Shown here: piece after piece, positions 31,770 to 42,897 of the stretch
How positions within the stretch are numbered: the first letter of the stretch is position 1
Layout: each line of letters opens with the position of its first letter
Assembly (NCBI GenBank): GCA_037447655.1
Contig: JBBHKE010000839.1
Location: 1 to 44,900, forward strand
Length of the DNA: 44,900 bases
Origin: Zygnema cylindricum
Taxonomy: Eukaryota; Streptophyta; Zygnematophyceae; Zygnematales; Zygnemataceae
Reading direction: 5' to 3'
Notes under the pieces: generated by a model
Database searches by the model: none
Seen by the model: only the letters and a program-made list of their open reading frames with translations
Told to the model about the DNA's origin: nothing
Translations under genes and position numbers: made by a program

Positions 31770-33056
31770 TCTTATGGAGGATGTAGGACGATTCTTAGAC
31801 AATTTCTTTATATTTCACGTTTGTTAAAAAACAAAAAATGGAAGCGACTTTTGCTACTGTGGTGATTTGGAGAAAATACCGTACAGTGCACATGGAGCGT
31901 CCAGATTTTCCGACTCTTTCCTATAACTTTTCGCTCCTTAGAATTAGCAAAACTGTTGTTTAGAGTGTGTTGGACAGCTTGTTGGGAGCTGCTTAGACAC
32001 ACTGGGTACGATAATAAGCAAATTTTAGATTGCATACGTAGGAAAGGTAGACATCATGGGTCCTATGGCCGCAGTTAACCTTGTCGTATATGTGACCAAA
32101 GTCATAATAAGATGCCCTCAAAGGTTTTTTCTCCTCTCCTTTTTCTCCCCTTGGTGGAAGAACAAGGGGTAGTTGGGAGGTCATCGGTGCCAAGGGTAGG
32201 AGAGGTGGCAGGATTATTATTTGGATAAAAACGTGCTGTTTTAACGAGTTTATACATAGATGTTGGAGAATTTTATCTGGAGTTAGAACACTATTTGTGT
32301 GTCTGGCTGTCTGGAAGGAAACTGGTGAAAGATATGTCTGGAATGTGCAGAGTAAAACGGGCGTATTTGAAATGCTGGAATAAGACAGAGTTAATTTTTT
32401 TATTTGAGGACATTGTTGGTTATTTAGGAAAAGTCTTGGAGGAGGAAATATCAAGTATGAAGGTTCGTTTTAATGTTTCAGCTGATTTGCATAAAAGGTT
32501 AAAAATAGTTTGACGAGGATAAAAGGCTGCATAGCTGGAAAAAACTGTGCTGGTCTGTACAAATGTCTTGCAATGGTCAAATATTGTTTCTCTTATTTGT
32601 CATGCAGCTGACGTACAGAATGTTGATAAGCACCTTGAATATTTAAGGGTTGACCAATTGTCAATGCATGTGTGTTGCCTTGTTATTTGCGCTCAGTTCC
32701 CTGTTTTAAGGAATGCCACTCAGCAAATTAGCCGTTAAAAACAAAGATGTATCTTATAAATGGGCTTTAAAATGCAGACGTACACTCAAAGAAGAATAGT
32801 ACAACTTCTAAACATAGGTGTCGTGCATGGCAGTACAAACGCGGATGGCATGCATCTAATCTAGTTTGGGTTTCCAATAAGCGCAAGAATCTGGGTGAAC
32901 ATTGCATATGTACAGTATGCTTTGCCATAACCAGAGTAACGAAACATATATAACTCAAGAAAATCATATATTGATATGACAAAGCGGGCGAGAACATGAC
33001 AAACAACCCGAACTAAGCAAACAACAAAAACAAAAGAAAGTAAGGATAGTAAGGAT
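31770..33056. other. 3' flank of the kinase gene and intergenic DNA
   Basis: The 3' UTR presumably begins here. No canonical AATAAA signal close to the stop was picked out. Short ORFs on both strands lack recognisable motifs. Confidence 0.4.

Positions 33057-33106
<50 letters not shown>
33057..33106. repeat. Homopolymer run of 50 G
   Basis: Fifty consecutive G residues are followed by AGGGAGAGGGAGAG. It may form G-quadruplexes. The exact length is uncertain because such runs are hard to sequence. Confidence 0.95.
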
Positions 33107-33107
<1 letters not shown>

Positions 33108-33172
33108 GGGAGAGGGAGAGCAAGCCGTATGCATTAAATTTCAACCTAACGAATAATGTGAAAAAAGTGTAA

Positions 33173-33906
33173 GGGCGCAGCACCATTTACTTGTAACTTA
33201 GCGAACTTACTTTGTTTTTTAGCGCGGATCCGGTGGACTCGGATTTCATGTGGCTCTATGTGTTTACTCGAAATTGTTACTTAAGTTTGTGACGATTGTA
33301 TATGTCGACAATACCCGTGACGGCTGTCACCGTCTACAATTTGTCTTTGCCGCACCGTATTTTTTCGAAACTTTTTGAAGCAAGACACATCGTAATCTTG
33401 GAAACGATTTGGTATGTCGCATGTCATTGCGTGACATCGTAGACGTAAAGCCTTGCAGCTGTGGCTGTACGACATGCCTTTGCGTAAACCTCTCCTGTCC
33501 AGCCTTCATGACTTCGCAGATTTTTCACCTTCGCAGATTTTTCAACTTTGCGTAAAATGACACCGAGGCCTCGAGACCTCCTGCAAAAAAAAAAACTGTA
33601 CAACACATGCTCGAATGGTTTAAACCTACAATGTTACGCAAAGACATGCAACATCAAAAGTAGTTACAAAAAATAACGTGCGACAACACAAAATGTAGAC
33701 GGTGTAAACCTACAATATGAAGCAAAGAAATGCGACATTGTAAGTAGTTACAGAAAAAGATGTGCGACAACACATGTTGTAGATTTTGAAAACCGTCACA
33801 GGCATTTTTGACGTATAAAATTGTCAGAGACTTGAGTAACGATTTCGTTTTTACTTATTGGGACACTTTCAACATTGTGTAGAGAGTCTTCGCTATAATA
33901 CAATGT
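33173..33906. mobile_element. PIF/Harbinger-like element H3, main part (interrupted by gypsy D)
   Basis: The left end is TAA then GGGCGCAGCACC, followed by sequence matching the inverse of the right end of H1 (TTACTTTGTTTTTTAGCGC, then GATCCGGTGGACTCGG). From about 33780 the sequence matches the right part of H1 in forward orientation (CCGTCACAGGCATTTTTGAC, then CTTGAGTAACGATTTCG). The element's two arms are thus inverted copies of the same terminal region. Its last bases lie beyond gypsy D (41698-41731). The interior holds two tandem ~87-bp repeats (about 33608-33780) with CCTACAAT and GTAGTTACA landmarks. Confidence 0.6.
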
Positions 33907-34838
33907 TGTAACAGTAATAGAGGATCGAACTTGGTCGAACTTGGGTATTTAAGGGTTATAAATATAAAGTTATTAATTTGGCAGACGTATGCGAAAGAAT
34001 CCCGCGATTTGGAGTTCTATTTCAAAAGATATAGCGATGGGTGTATTTAGGTGACAGCGCGGGGTCAAACTAACAAGTGGGTATCATTTTTACGGGTTAA
34101 GGGTCAAAAGCAGCCGCGGAATTTCTGGATCGTTTAGTACATATGATGGTTCGTTTCGTACGATTTTTAGTACGAAACGTCATAGGTTAAAATTTGTAAA
34201 TTTCGTGGGTAGTTTCATGTGAAAAATTTGTGACGTGCGAACATGCGAAGTCGCATTTCAATTCGCGCGCACTATCCATGTAAATGTCACGTAGTGAAAT
34301 GTAGCGTTTCATTGGTTAGTAAATGCTACGTAGTTAGTGGGAGATTACGCACGCTTTGGGATTGGTCAGTCTAAGTCTATGATTGGCGCAGGTAAAACCT
34401 GTTCAACGGAGCGTTGACTTTGGCCTGCCAAGTTTAGAGCGATAATGGATAAATAGTGAAGTCTAAGAGAAGAGTAGGCATCTTTTCCTGTGGAAAATTT
34501 GTGGAAATTCCGTCTGATCTTGGTCTTGAGTGATTAAAACCAAATTGGAGCAATGACATTTTTGCATTGAAATCTCTTACTAACTAAGTAGTGTTTTAGT
34601 ACTTAAGAGAAAGGATTATTAAAAGTGGAGAGTAGTGGAAAACACTTTAAACGAAGGGTTGAGCCACGAGGGCAAGAGACCAAGCTAATGTTATGTGGAC
34701 AGAAGCTTCTTCTAATTTAAAGTTGATCCTTATGTGAGTGCTTTCCAATGTGAATGTGTAATTTTCCAATGTGTGGAATGTGTGGTTGAAATTGGTAGTA
34801 ATAATCGGATTTTCTGAGAGGTAGGAAATCCTATTACA
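33907..34838 (+). repeat. 5' LTR of gypsy D (932 bp)
   Basis: It begins TGTAACAGTAATAG and ends CTATTACA. A TATAAATATAA box at 33959-33969, conserved in the 3' LTR at about 40781, is a candidate TATA element. Confidence 0.92.
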
Positions 34839-34840
34839 TA

Positions 34841-34852
34841 TGGTATCAGAGC
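34841..34852 (+). other. Primer-binding site of gypsy D: 3' end of initiator tRNA-Met
   Basis: TGGTATCAGAGC lies 2 bp after the 5' LTR. It is the classic plant retrotransposon site complementary to the 3' end (GCTCTGATACCA) of initiator tRNA-Met. Confidence 0.93.
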
Positions 34853-35599
34853 TTTAGTTAGAAGCTAGGGAGAAGCTTGCTCACCCGAAAATCGACTACC
34901 GTGAACGGTGAGGGTGCTCTAACCTGTGTCGGTGGATCCACAATGTGAGTGGTAGGGGATTGGAGGGAAACTAAGTGACCACACTGCCAGCAGCCGCTGG
35001 TTAGATGTGGGGCATGCTTAGAACCTAAAGACTCAGGCGGAGTGGGCAATTTAGCCATCGCTGAATCTCACTCCAATTACCTTGAGGCCAAACAAACTTG
35101 TCTTCTTTTAGCGATGAATCATATGTAGAGGGAGGGATTAAAGCCATGGAGGGTGAGGATGTGAGGTTAGATTTGAAAAGATCTTGATGTAGTGGGAAAT
35201 GGGAAATTTGCTAATGGAGGAGAAAGAAAGTGGAGTACTTTGCTCCTTCAAAAGCAACATAAAACTTTTCAAACCCTAAATTTTTACCTTTGCTTGCCTT
35301 CAATTTTGCTGTTGCAAAATTTGTGGTTGAATCTTACCTTTAGAGCTTTCAATTTTGTTGTTGCAAAATTTGTAGGAAATTCTTACCTTTTTTATTCAAT
35401 GTTTCGGAAATTGAAGAATTTAATTTGCATTAACTTACTTTCAACGTCTTATTGAATTCTGATATTTTGATCTTTTTCAAAGGATTTGTTGAGGAGAAGA
35501 AGTCTTGGATTGGAGCAATCAGAGGACTTCAAACCTACAACAAAAATCTTTGGGGAATTATATTCTATCTTTCTTTGTGCTCGATTTCATTTTGTGATA
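34853..35599 (+). other. Untranslated leader of gypsy D
   Basis: This is the stretch between primer site and gag ATG, with no recognisable coding sequence. It probably carries the packaging region of the element, by analogy. Confidence 0.5.
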
Positions 35600-36900
35600 A
35601 TGGCAAATTCTGCATGGAAACGTGAAATGGATAATACTTTAAATGTTTTGAATAAACGTATTGTGAAATTGGTCAAAAGATTTAATAATCATGTTGCTAT
35701 TGTAGATGAAACAATTTATGAATTAAAGAGTGAATTGAAGAATGTTAAGGAAAATGGGAATGTTTCAAATCAGAAATTGGATGAGTTAATTAATTTAATT
35801 TAACCAGAAATGATGTTAATGACCAAAAGGGTGAGAGTAGTAAGAGAAATGCATGTTTTAGGGATGATGATCACGATAGACCTAAGAAGATAAAAGAGTT
35901 GAAGTTGTCTATTACTGAGGCACCATCTTTTGATTGATGAGTTAGATGCTTAGATTTTTCATATGGAGTATTATTTGGAATCTAGAAATTGTGATCGTGA
36001 TGATTAAACTTCTTTTGTTGTTAGCTGTTTGAAAGGTGAAGCTCAAATTTGGTATTAAATTTGGTATTACACTTAGAGGAGGTCTAATTTGATTCCAGAT
36101 AATGATGATTGGGAAGCTTTTAAGACCGCGATCAATTCGCATTTCTTGTCTGTCACTTATAAATCAAGAATGGAAGAAAAGTGGCTGAACTGTAAGCAAA
36201 CTGGATCCATGAAAGATTATATTGTGGAATTTGACTCATCTACCATTCATGTCATAGGTTTAACTGATGAAATGGCTAAGTTGCATTTTTTGAACTATCT
36301 GAATCCTAAAATGAAATTTGAACTGTAACATCAAAAATTCAATAACTTGAAAGAATTACACGATAAAGCATTAGAATTAGAGGATCAAGTGAGGTATAAC
36401 AGGGAAACTCGATCACTCAAGGGTAATTTCAATGAACTATCAAAGTGGGGTGAGGAGGAATTTGTGGAAGTGGGTTTGAATCCAGAATCTTGTAAATAGG
36501 CAGAATATCTTTAGGGGAATTCAGAGCGGTGGACAGAGTGTTAATGCAGGCAATAAATTTCACGATAGAAGGGGAAACATTAAGATTCCTAAACCAAGTA
36601 TTAATGCTCAAAAACCAAATCTTAGCATTCCCACATGCACTATCTGTCAGAAAAAGAGGTCATATGGCATTAGAGTGTGCACAACTGAAAAAGATTAATT
36701 GTTATAATTCCGGAGAGGAGGGAAATGGGACATTTCAGTAGGGTGTGCACAAAACCCAAAAAGAAAGTCATTTGTTTCAAATACTGAGGTCCCGATCACT
36801 ACGCTAAAAACTGTACAAATAAAGGTTCTCTAAAAACTGTCGATGGCAATGAAGGTCTCCAAAAAGATATTGCATTATACCTAGCTAAGCCGGAAGCCCA
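35600..36900 (+). pseudogene. Gypsy D gag, broken
   Basis: ATG 35600 opens a 67-residue stretch (MANSAWKREMDNTLNVLNKR, then a Glu/Lys-rich likely coiled coil) that ends at 35803. Retrotrans_gag-type sequence follows in pieces: SCLKGEAQIWY, DNDDWEAFKTAINSHF, SGSMKDYIVEF-like, and LTDEMAKLHFLNYLNPKM. Three degenerate CCHC knuckles lie at about 36635-36830 (RGHMALEC, MGHFSRVC, GPDHYAKNC), each damaged by a stop, a frameshift or a missing Cys. Confidence 0.8.
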
Positions 36901-37129
36901 AAAGGTGGGAAACGGAAAAGACTAGCTGAAAGTCCTCAGTTGAGTCAACCAAATCCAAAAGTTAAAGAGTTAACGCTGGAGGGCAAATTAATGAGTGGAA
37001 AGGTTAGGATAACTGAATTTATTATGATTCTTACTAAACTGCATAGTTTGAAAAATCCTTCTGATGAAATTCTTTACAACATAGTTTGAAGAATCCTTCT
37101 GATGAAATTCTCAACAACAGATCTATGTT

Positions 37130-37820
37130 AGGATAGTTAATTAACGATGACACCAGACACAGTTTGATCCGATTTGAGTCTTTATTGGAAGGAAAACCGT
37201 TAAAAGTAATGGTTGATTCAGGTGCTACACATAATTTTATTTCATATAAGTTTGGTAGAGGAAAAAAAAATTCCTGCTGTCATAAGAGAAAAGCCTTTAC
37301 ATATTCAAGTGGAAAATGGTAATAATCCACATTAGATTTACAAACAAACACAATAGAAGTTGATATCCAAGGTCAAAAAATGAAAGTTGTGGGTGAAATA
37401 ATGAATTTTGGAAATGAGGAACTAATTCTGTGAAAGCTTTAGTTAACTGAACACAATCCTCAAAAGCCTTAGTTAACTGAACACAATCCTCAAATTATTA
37501 ACACATTAAAAGTGAAGTCAGAAAATGGTTGGAAGGTTTTGCCAGCATTAGCTTTAAAGAAAATTCATAGGAATCATATAAGTAATATAAATAAACTGGG
37601 AGTGGAAGGTTTGATTTTAGCTTAACAATTTAAAAAGCATTTAAAAGATAAAACAAATAATGCTTTCTTGTTATTAGTAACTGAGGCAATTACTGATGTA
37701 AGGGGGGGGAGAAGACACTAAAATTGATGTTATTCTTAAATCAGACACCACTAAAAATCTTGAAAAACTAAAATTTGATTTTGTAACTGACATTAATACA
37801 TTTGATGCTGCAGTTAAAGA
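37130..37820 (+). pseudogene. Gypsy D aspartic protease and linker, broken
   Basis: The retropepsin-type active site MVDSGATHNFIS begins at 37210 and has the intact D-S-G triad. The downstream sequence is interrupted by frameshifts and stops. The linker to RT continues to about 37820 with no further recognised domain. A short direct repeat (about 37436-37490, CTTTAGTTAACTGAACACAA twice) is present. Confidence 0.7.
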
Positions 37821-39180
37821 TTTGATTTTTGAATTTCGAGATGTTTTTTGGAGTGATTTACCCTCAAGAAGGCCACCTTCCCGAGATGTGGAAAATGTTA
37901 TTAACCTTGAACCTGGATTTAATCTTTATATCACAAGAATTTATAAGCACAATTTCTTTGAACGGGAGGAGTTAAAAAAAACAGGTCAAGGATCTTTTGG
38001 AGAAAACACATATTCAGCCCAACAAATCACCGTACGAAGCACCAGTTCTCTTCGTAAAAAAAGACGGAACGTTAAGAATGTGTGTCGACTATCGTAGTCT
38101 GAACAAGATTATTGTGAAGGATAAGTATCTGTTACCTTTAATTTTTGATTTGATAAATCGTTTAAAAGGTGCTAAAAAATTACATTGATTAATCTGCATA
38201 GTGGCTTCAATCATGTGCCAATTAGAACCGAGGATGTTGATAAAATTGCTTTCAAGACTAGGGTTGGTCATTTTGAATGGATATTGATGCCATTTGGCTT
38301 AACAAATGCACCGCCTACTTACCAAATTTAATGAACCAAACCTTTTCAGATTATATAGATCAGTTTGCTTAGGTGTTCATAGATGATATTCTAATTTATA
38401 GTGAATCTAAAGAACAACATGCAATTCATTTAAGGAAAGTGTTGGAAAGGTTAAGGGAAACAAAATTATAGCGAAATTTATCAAAATGCAGTTTTCTTAA
38501 AAGTCAACAATTATTTTTAGGATATATAGTTAGTGGAAAGGGTGTTAAAACAGATCTATCGAAAATTACTGCGATAAAAAATTGGAACCAACCCACTAAT
38601 GTCACAGAAGTTGGATCATTTTTCGGATTGGCCACTTGTTACATGAAATTTATCAAGAACTTCAGTATGATCGCCGCACCTTTGAGAGATTTATTTTAGG
38701 AGCAAGAGACGTTTGTGTGGGGAGTTGATCAAGAGAGAGCTTTTGAGGAACTAAAAGGGAAGTTGACCTCTGCCCCTACACTGGTGTATCTTGATCCTGT
38801 TGGGGAATTTAAAGTTCTGATCACTACAAATGAATCTGATAAAGGTCTAAGTGCAGTCATAAGTCAAAAAGTTGGTCAACATTTTCATCCTAATTCTTTT
38901 GAGTCCAGGAAATTCAATGATGATGAAAAGAATTATCCAGCACAGGAAAAAGAAATACTTGCAATTGTTCATGCATTGGTAAAATGACGTTGTTATTTGC
39001 ATAATAATGAATTTACAGTTCAATGTGATAATAAAGCACTCTCATATCTGCAGAGATTAAGTGATGCACAGATTATGACTGGCAAACATGTTAGGTGGAT
39101 GCATAAATTGGCATATTTCAAATTTAATGTGAAACATATTTTTGGAAAGACAAATGTAGTCGCATATCCTTTAAGTAGAT
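37821..39180 (+). pseudogene. Gypsy D reverse transcriptase and RNase H, broken
   Basis: RT motifs: [56 protein letters not shown], then MPFGLTNAP (about 38287) and the catalytic VFIDDILIYSES (near 38377-38412), and KCSFLKSQQLFLGYIVSGKG. RNase H follows: FEELKGKLTSAPTLVYLDP, LSAVISQK, YPAQEKEILAIVHAL, FTVQCDNKALSYL. Stops occur at a dozen or so positions, for example just before VFIDD and after LRDLF. The order RT-RNase H before integrase is diagnostic of gypsy. Confidence 0.9.
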
Positions 39181-39299
39181 GTTTTGAAATAAGAGTGATG
39201 GTTCGGGATGAATTGTTTTTAGATGCTGTTAGAAATGGTTATGATAAAAATCCTTATTTTGCTATGATTTGCAAGAATATTTGGGAGGAAATTTTGACC

Positions 39300-40660
39300 C
39301 ATTAAATGAGAGGCATGTCAAAAACCTTAGAAAGAAGATGGTTTACTATATTTGCGAACAGGGGATAGATAATGCATTCCTGAAATATGAGACTGAAAAA
39401 ACCAACTTTTGAAGGAAGCTCATGAGCATGTAGGACATCTAGGTCGAGATAAAACTCTTAGTTGGTTACATAGTAAATTGTTTTGGCCCGAGATGGCAAA
39501 AAATGTGTCGAAACACGTGGAAAGTTGTGTCTCTTGCCAACAGAGTAAACCTTGTAAACAAAAACCTAGAGGTCTCTTAAAACCTTTGGATATCCGCGAA
39601 AGACCATGGGAATTTGTCAGTATGGATTTTATTATCAGGTTGCCTGCTACACTAGAAGAAATGACAGAATCATGGTCGTAGTCAATAGGTTCAGTAAAAT
39701 GGCAATCATTATCCCTTGCAAAACTACTCATTCAGTTGTAGATATTGCAAAGTTATATTTTGACAACGTGGTCAGATATCATGGAGTTCCCCTATCTATA
39801 GTCAATGATAGGAATTATAAATTTACGTCCGCATTTTGAAAATAATTGTAGCAAAATATAGGCACTATATTAAAAAAAAGTACCTCTTATCATCATCAGA
39901 CAGATAGACAGACTGAAAGGATGAACCGTACACTGGAGGAAATGCTTAGGACTTTTGCAAGTGAGTTCAGAACACATGGGAGTCTAAACTACCGTTAATG
40001 GAATTTGCATACAATTCATGTAAATATGCATTCTCACCATTTGAAGTTCCATACCGATATCAACCTAGAGAAACATTAGAGTTAATAATAGGGGTCACTC
40101 AAAATAATAGAGGTTCTAGAACAGAGTCTTGGGAATACATTCACACAGTTTACTCTAGGGAATACATTCACACAGTTTGGAAAACAGTTTGGGATGCATT
40201 AGTGGAGGCACAAAGGAGGCAAGAATTAAATGCTAATAACAAACAAGGTGATTGGGTGGTAAGCACATGTGACCAGGTTTGGCTTTCTACAACTCATTAC
40301 AAGTGAAAGATCGAGGGACAATTGGATCCTACGGGGAAATTTGCTCCTAAGTTCATTGGACCATTTATTGTAATCGAGATGATATCGTCAGTTGATGCCA
40401 AATTGGACTTTTTGTATTCAACAAAAATCATCCAGTAATACACATAAGTCAGTTGAAACGAGCGAATCTTCGACCAACATATAGAGAATTGGAATTGGAT
40501 CCCTCATATAGAACTTGAGGTTCGCAGATGGGTAATAGATTCGGTTGGTCAACGGTTCAAAGTCAAAAAATACTATATTTTGGCAAGTGCATTATCTAGG
40601 AAGGCCAAAAGATGAATTGACTTTAGAAGATAAAAATTCTGAGTTTGTACAAAGGTATTA
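39300..40660 (+). pseudogene. Gypsy D integrase with possible chromodomain-like tail, broken
   Basis: The HHCC zinc-binding part is visible (HEHVGHLGRDKTLSWLHSK, then ESCVSCQQSKPCKQKPRGLL). The core has the first Asp in SMDFI and a second-site remnant YHGVPLSIVNDRNYKFTSAF, where the catalytic DRD.KFTS pattern reads NDRNYKFTS. The third site region reads TERMNRTLEEMLRTFAS. HPVIHISQLKR-like sequence and a tail reading TIFWQVHYLGRPKDELTLED resemble the end of gypsy integrases with a chromodomain. The chromodomain call is tentative. Confidence 0.8.
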
Positions 40661-40710
40661 GAGGGATAATAATATAGAAGTCGCGTCATGTGTTTTAACT
40701 AAGGATAGTT

Positions 40711-40724
40711 GAAAATAAGGAGGG
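40711..40724 (+). other. Polypurine tract of gypsy D
   Basis: GAAAATAAGGAGGG lies five bases before the 3' LTR start at 40730. Confidence 0.75.
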
Positions 40725-40729
40725 CATGA

Positions 40730-41692
40730 TGTAATAGTAATAGCGGATCGAACTTGGTTGTAAACTGGGTATTTAAGGGTTATAAATATAAAGTTATTAA
40801 TTTTGCAGACGTCCGCAAAAGAATCGCGCAATTTGGAGTTATATTTCAAAAGATATACGGATGGGTGTATTTAGGTGATAGCGCGGGGTCAAACTAACAA
40901 GTGGGTATCATTGTAACGGGTTAAGGGTCAAATGTAGCCGTGGAATTTTAGGCGTACGTCTATGAAGTACTAATAGTCATTTAGTACATATGATGGTTCT
41001 TTTATGATTTATAGTACGAAACGTCATAGGTTGAAATTTGTAAATTTCGTAGGTAGTTTCGCGTGTAAAATTTGTGGCGCGCAAACGTTTGAAGTCGCGT
41101 TTCAATTCGCGCGCACTTTGCACGTAAATGTTACGTAGTTAAATGTAGCGTTTCATTGGTTTGTAAATGCTACATAGTTAGTGGGAGATTTCACACTCTT
41201 TTGGATTGGTCAGTCTGAGTCTTAGCTGATCAATGATTGGCAAAGGTAAAACTTGTTCAACGGAGTATTGACTCTGGCCTGCCGAGTCCAAGTCGATGAA
41301 GGATAAATAGTGAAGTCTAAGAGAAGAGTAGGCATCTTTTCCTTCAGAAAAGTTTGTGGTAATTCCGACTGATCTTGGTCCTGAGCGATTAAAACCAAAT
41401 TGGAGCAATGCCATTTTTGCACTGAATCTCCTACTGACTAAGTAGTGTTTTAGTAGTTAAGAGAGAGAATTATTAAGAGTGAAGAGTAGTGGAAAACACT
41501 TTAAAAGATGGATTGAGCCACGAGGGCAAGAGACCAAGCTGATGTTATGTGGACATAAGCTTCTTCTAATTTAAAGTTTATCCTTATGTGAGTGCTTTCC
41601 AATGTGAATGTGTAATTTTCCAATGTGTGGAATGTGTGGTTGAAATTGGTTGTAGTAATGGGATTTTTCTGAGAGGTAGGAATCCTATTACA
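40730..41692 (+). repeat. 3' LTR of gypsy D (963 bp)
   Basis: It begins TGTAATAG and ends CTATTACA (perfect 8-bp inverted termini), followed by the AATGT duplication. It is longer than the 5' copy through small insertions, such as one near 40951-40978. The LTRs carry scattered substitutions, indicating an old insertion. Confidence 0.92.
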
Positions 41693-41697
41693 AATGT

Positions 41698-41731
41698 AAA
41701 TTCGCTAATTTATAATTACATTGGGAAAAGA
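41698..41731. mobile_element. H3, right terminal fragment beyond gypsy D
   Basis: AAATTCGCTAATTTATAATT followed by ACATTGGG aligns with the last ~40 bp of H1 (AAATTCTCTAAGTTCCAAGT, then ACATGGAG). The alignment continues the match that stops at 33906, so gypsy D split H3 close to its right end. The final GGG/CCC terminus is degenerate. Confidence 0.55.
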
Positions 41732-42134
41732 CTTTAATATTTGTGGGGGAAAGTACGGAGCACGAGGGGTGGCACGAGAATTGTGACGAAAGAGCGTTAC
41801 GAAATATATTCTGGCAAAAAACCCAGTTGATTTTTGGTGGACTTACCTCCACCTTGTTTGTAGACACTACGGCTTGTGAAAATTACGGGGGTGGGCTTCT
41901 TTTACATTAGGCAGTCCCATTTGACGTACGGACAGGTATTCTGACACGGTTTATATGCAAGCTTCCATTATGTCGGGCTAATAAACAACCTCTTACCTGC
42001 GTTGGCTCATTTTGGTTGAAAGCCACGTAGATTAGTATCCGAATTTTAAAAATCTAAAAATATTCTTCAAACGTAAAATTTGTACGTAATACTTGTACCA
42101 ACGGAGGTAGTTAATGATTTGTAGGATAATTTTG
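41732..42134. other. Intergenic, no gene seen
   Basis: No gene or clear repeat is recognised here. Confidence 0.4.
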
Positions 42135-42885
42135 TCACCAAGTTCTAATTTTGAAATTGGAAATCAAAAGTTTGAAATGGAATGGCAAAAAGGCGCGGCA
42201 AACTTTGAAAGTCAGTGGATGAAAGGAGCGTTCGAAAATACTTTCGGTGGACCTCCATCTAGCGTTGCAGATGGCTTGTACGGCGTGTAGGCTTCTCATC
42301 ACCTTTTCGAGGTGGATAATTTTTTTCTTTTTCACGTGTACGAATGGTACACGACCAGTGTGAAGCAACTCAACTCGCGAGGAGACTTTCCCCCTCACTA
42401 GATAATGTGCGGGGTTGCTTCGCGGATCTGAAAAGGTGAAACATCCAACGGTCAGTACTTACACCAATATTGGAGCATCTTGACAGCTATCAGGTAAACA
42501 TGTTTCGTGGTCGTATTGTTTTGTATAAGTTCGTGCCAATTTTTTTTTATTCAAGAAAAACATCTAGAATCTCCAAGTTTATATGCATAAAACTTGATCG
42601 TCTGATGCATTGCTTTTTTAATCCGAGACGCCACGTCGCTTACCTTTCAGTGTGTGGCGAATGTCCTCAAAGAGTACACTTTGCACAAATTGAACGTGTA
42701 AACTTGGGCCGCGTGGAAAAGACAAAAGAAAATCCACGATGAACGCGCGATTATGTGCCTACACGTCGCATAGGCCATGTGCCTTCCACCAGGGTTGATG
42801 CAAATCCGCTGCAATTATCGCGTCACGCTCCCAACATCAAAGTTTGCTACCGCCTTTTTTGTCGTTCCGTTTTGAAACTTTAGAT
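42135..42885. mobile_element. Foldback-type element with long imperfect inverted arms
   Basis: The left arm (about 42171-42275: TTTGAAATGGAATGGCA..GGCGCGGCAAACTTTGA.. GGCGTGTAGG) matches the reverse complement of the right end (about 42745-42880). The left half is also homologous to 720-1140. No transposase is seen. Exact borders and a target duplication could not be fixed. Confidence 0.6.
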
Positions 42886-42897
42886 AGTACATTATAA

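Larger units (their letters stand above)
33907..41692 (+). mobile_element. Full-length Ty3/gypsy retrotransposon D, inactive
   Basis: LTRs at 33907-34838 and 40730-41692 begin TGTAA(C/T)AG and end CTATTACA, so the termini are an inverted repeat in the 3' copy. The 5-bp target duplication is AATGT (33902-33906 and 41693-41697). The order is gag, protease, RT, RNase H, integrase, which defines Ty3/gypsy. Coding segments are full of stops and frameshifts. Confidence 0.95.

Noticed and set aside
33899-33906. TACAA as the target duplication of gypsy D, with the LTR starting TGTTG
   Set aside because: It would leave LTRs without matching TG..CA ends. Starting at TGTAA gives perfect inverted termini and a better duplication, AATGT on both sides.
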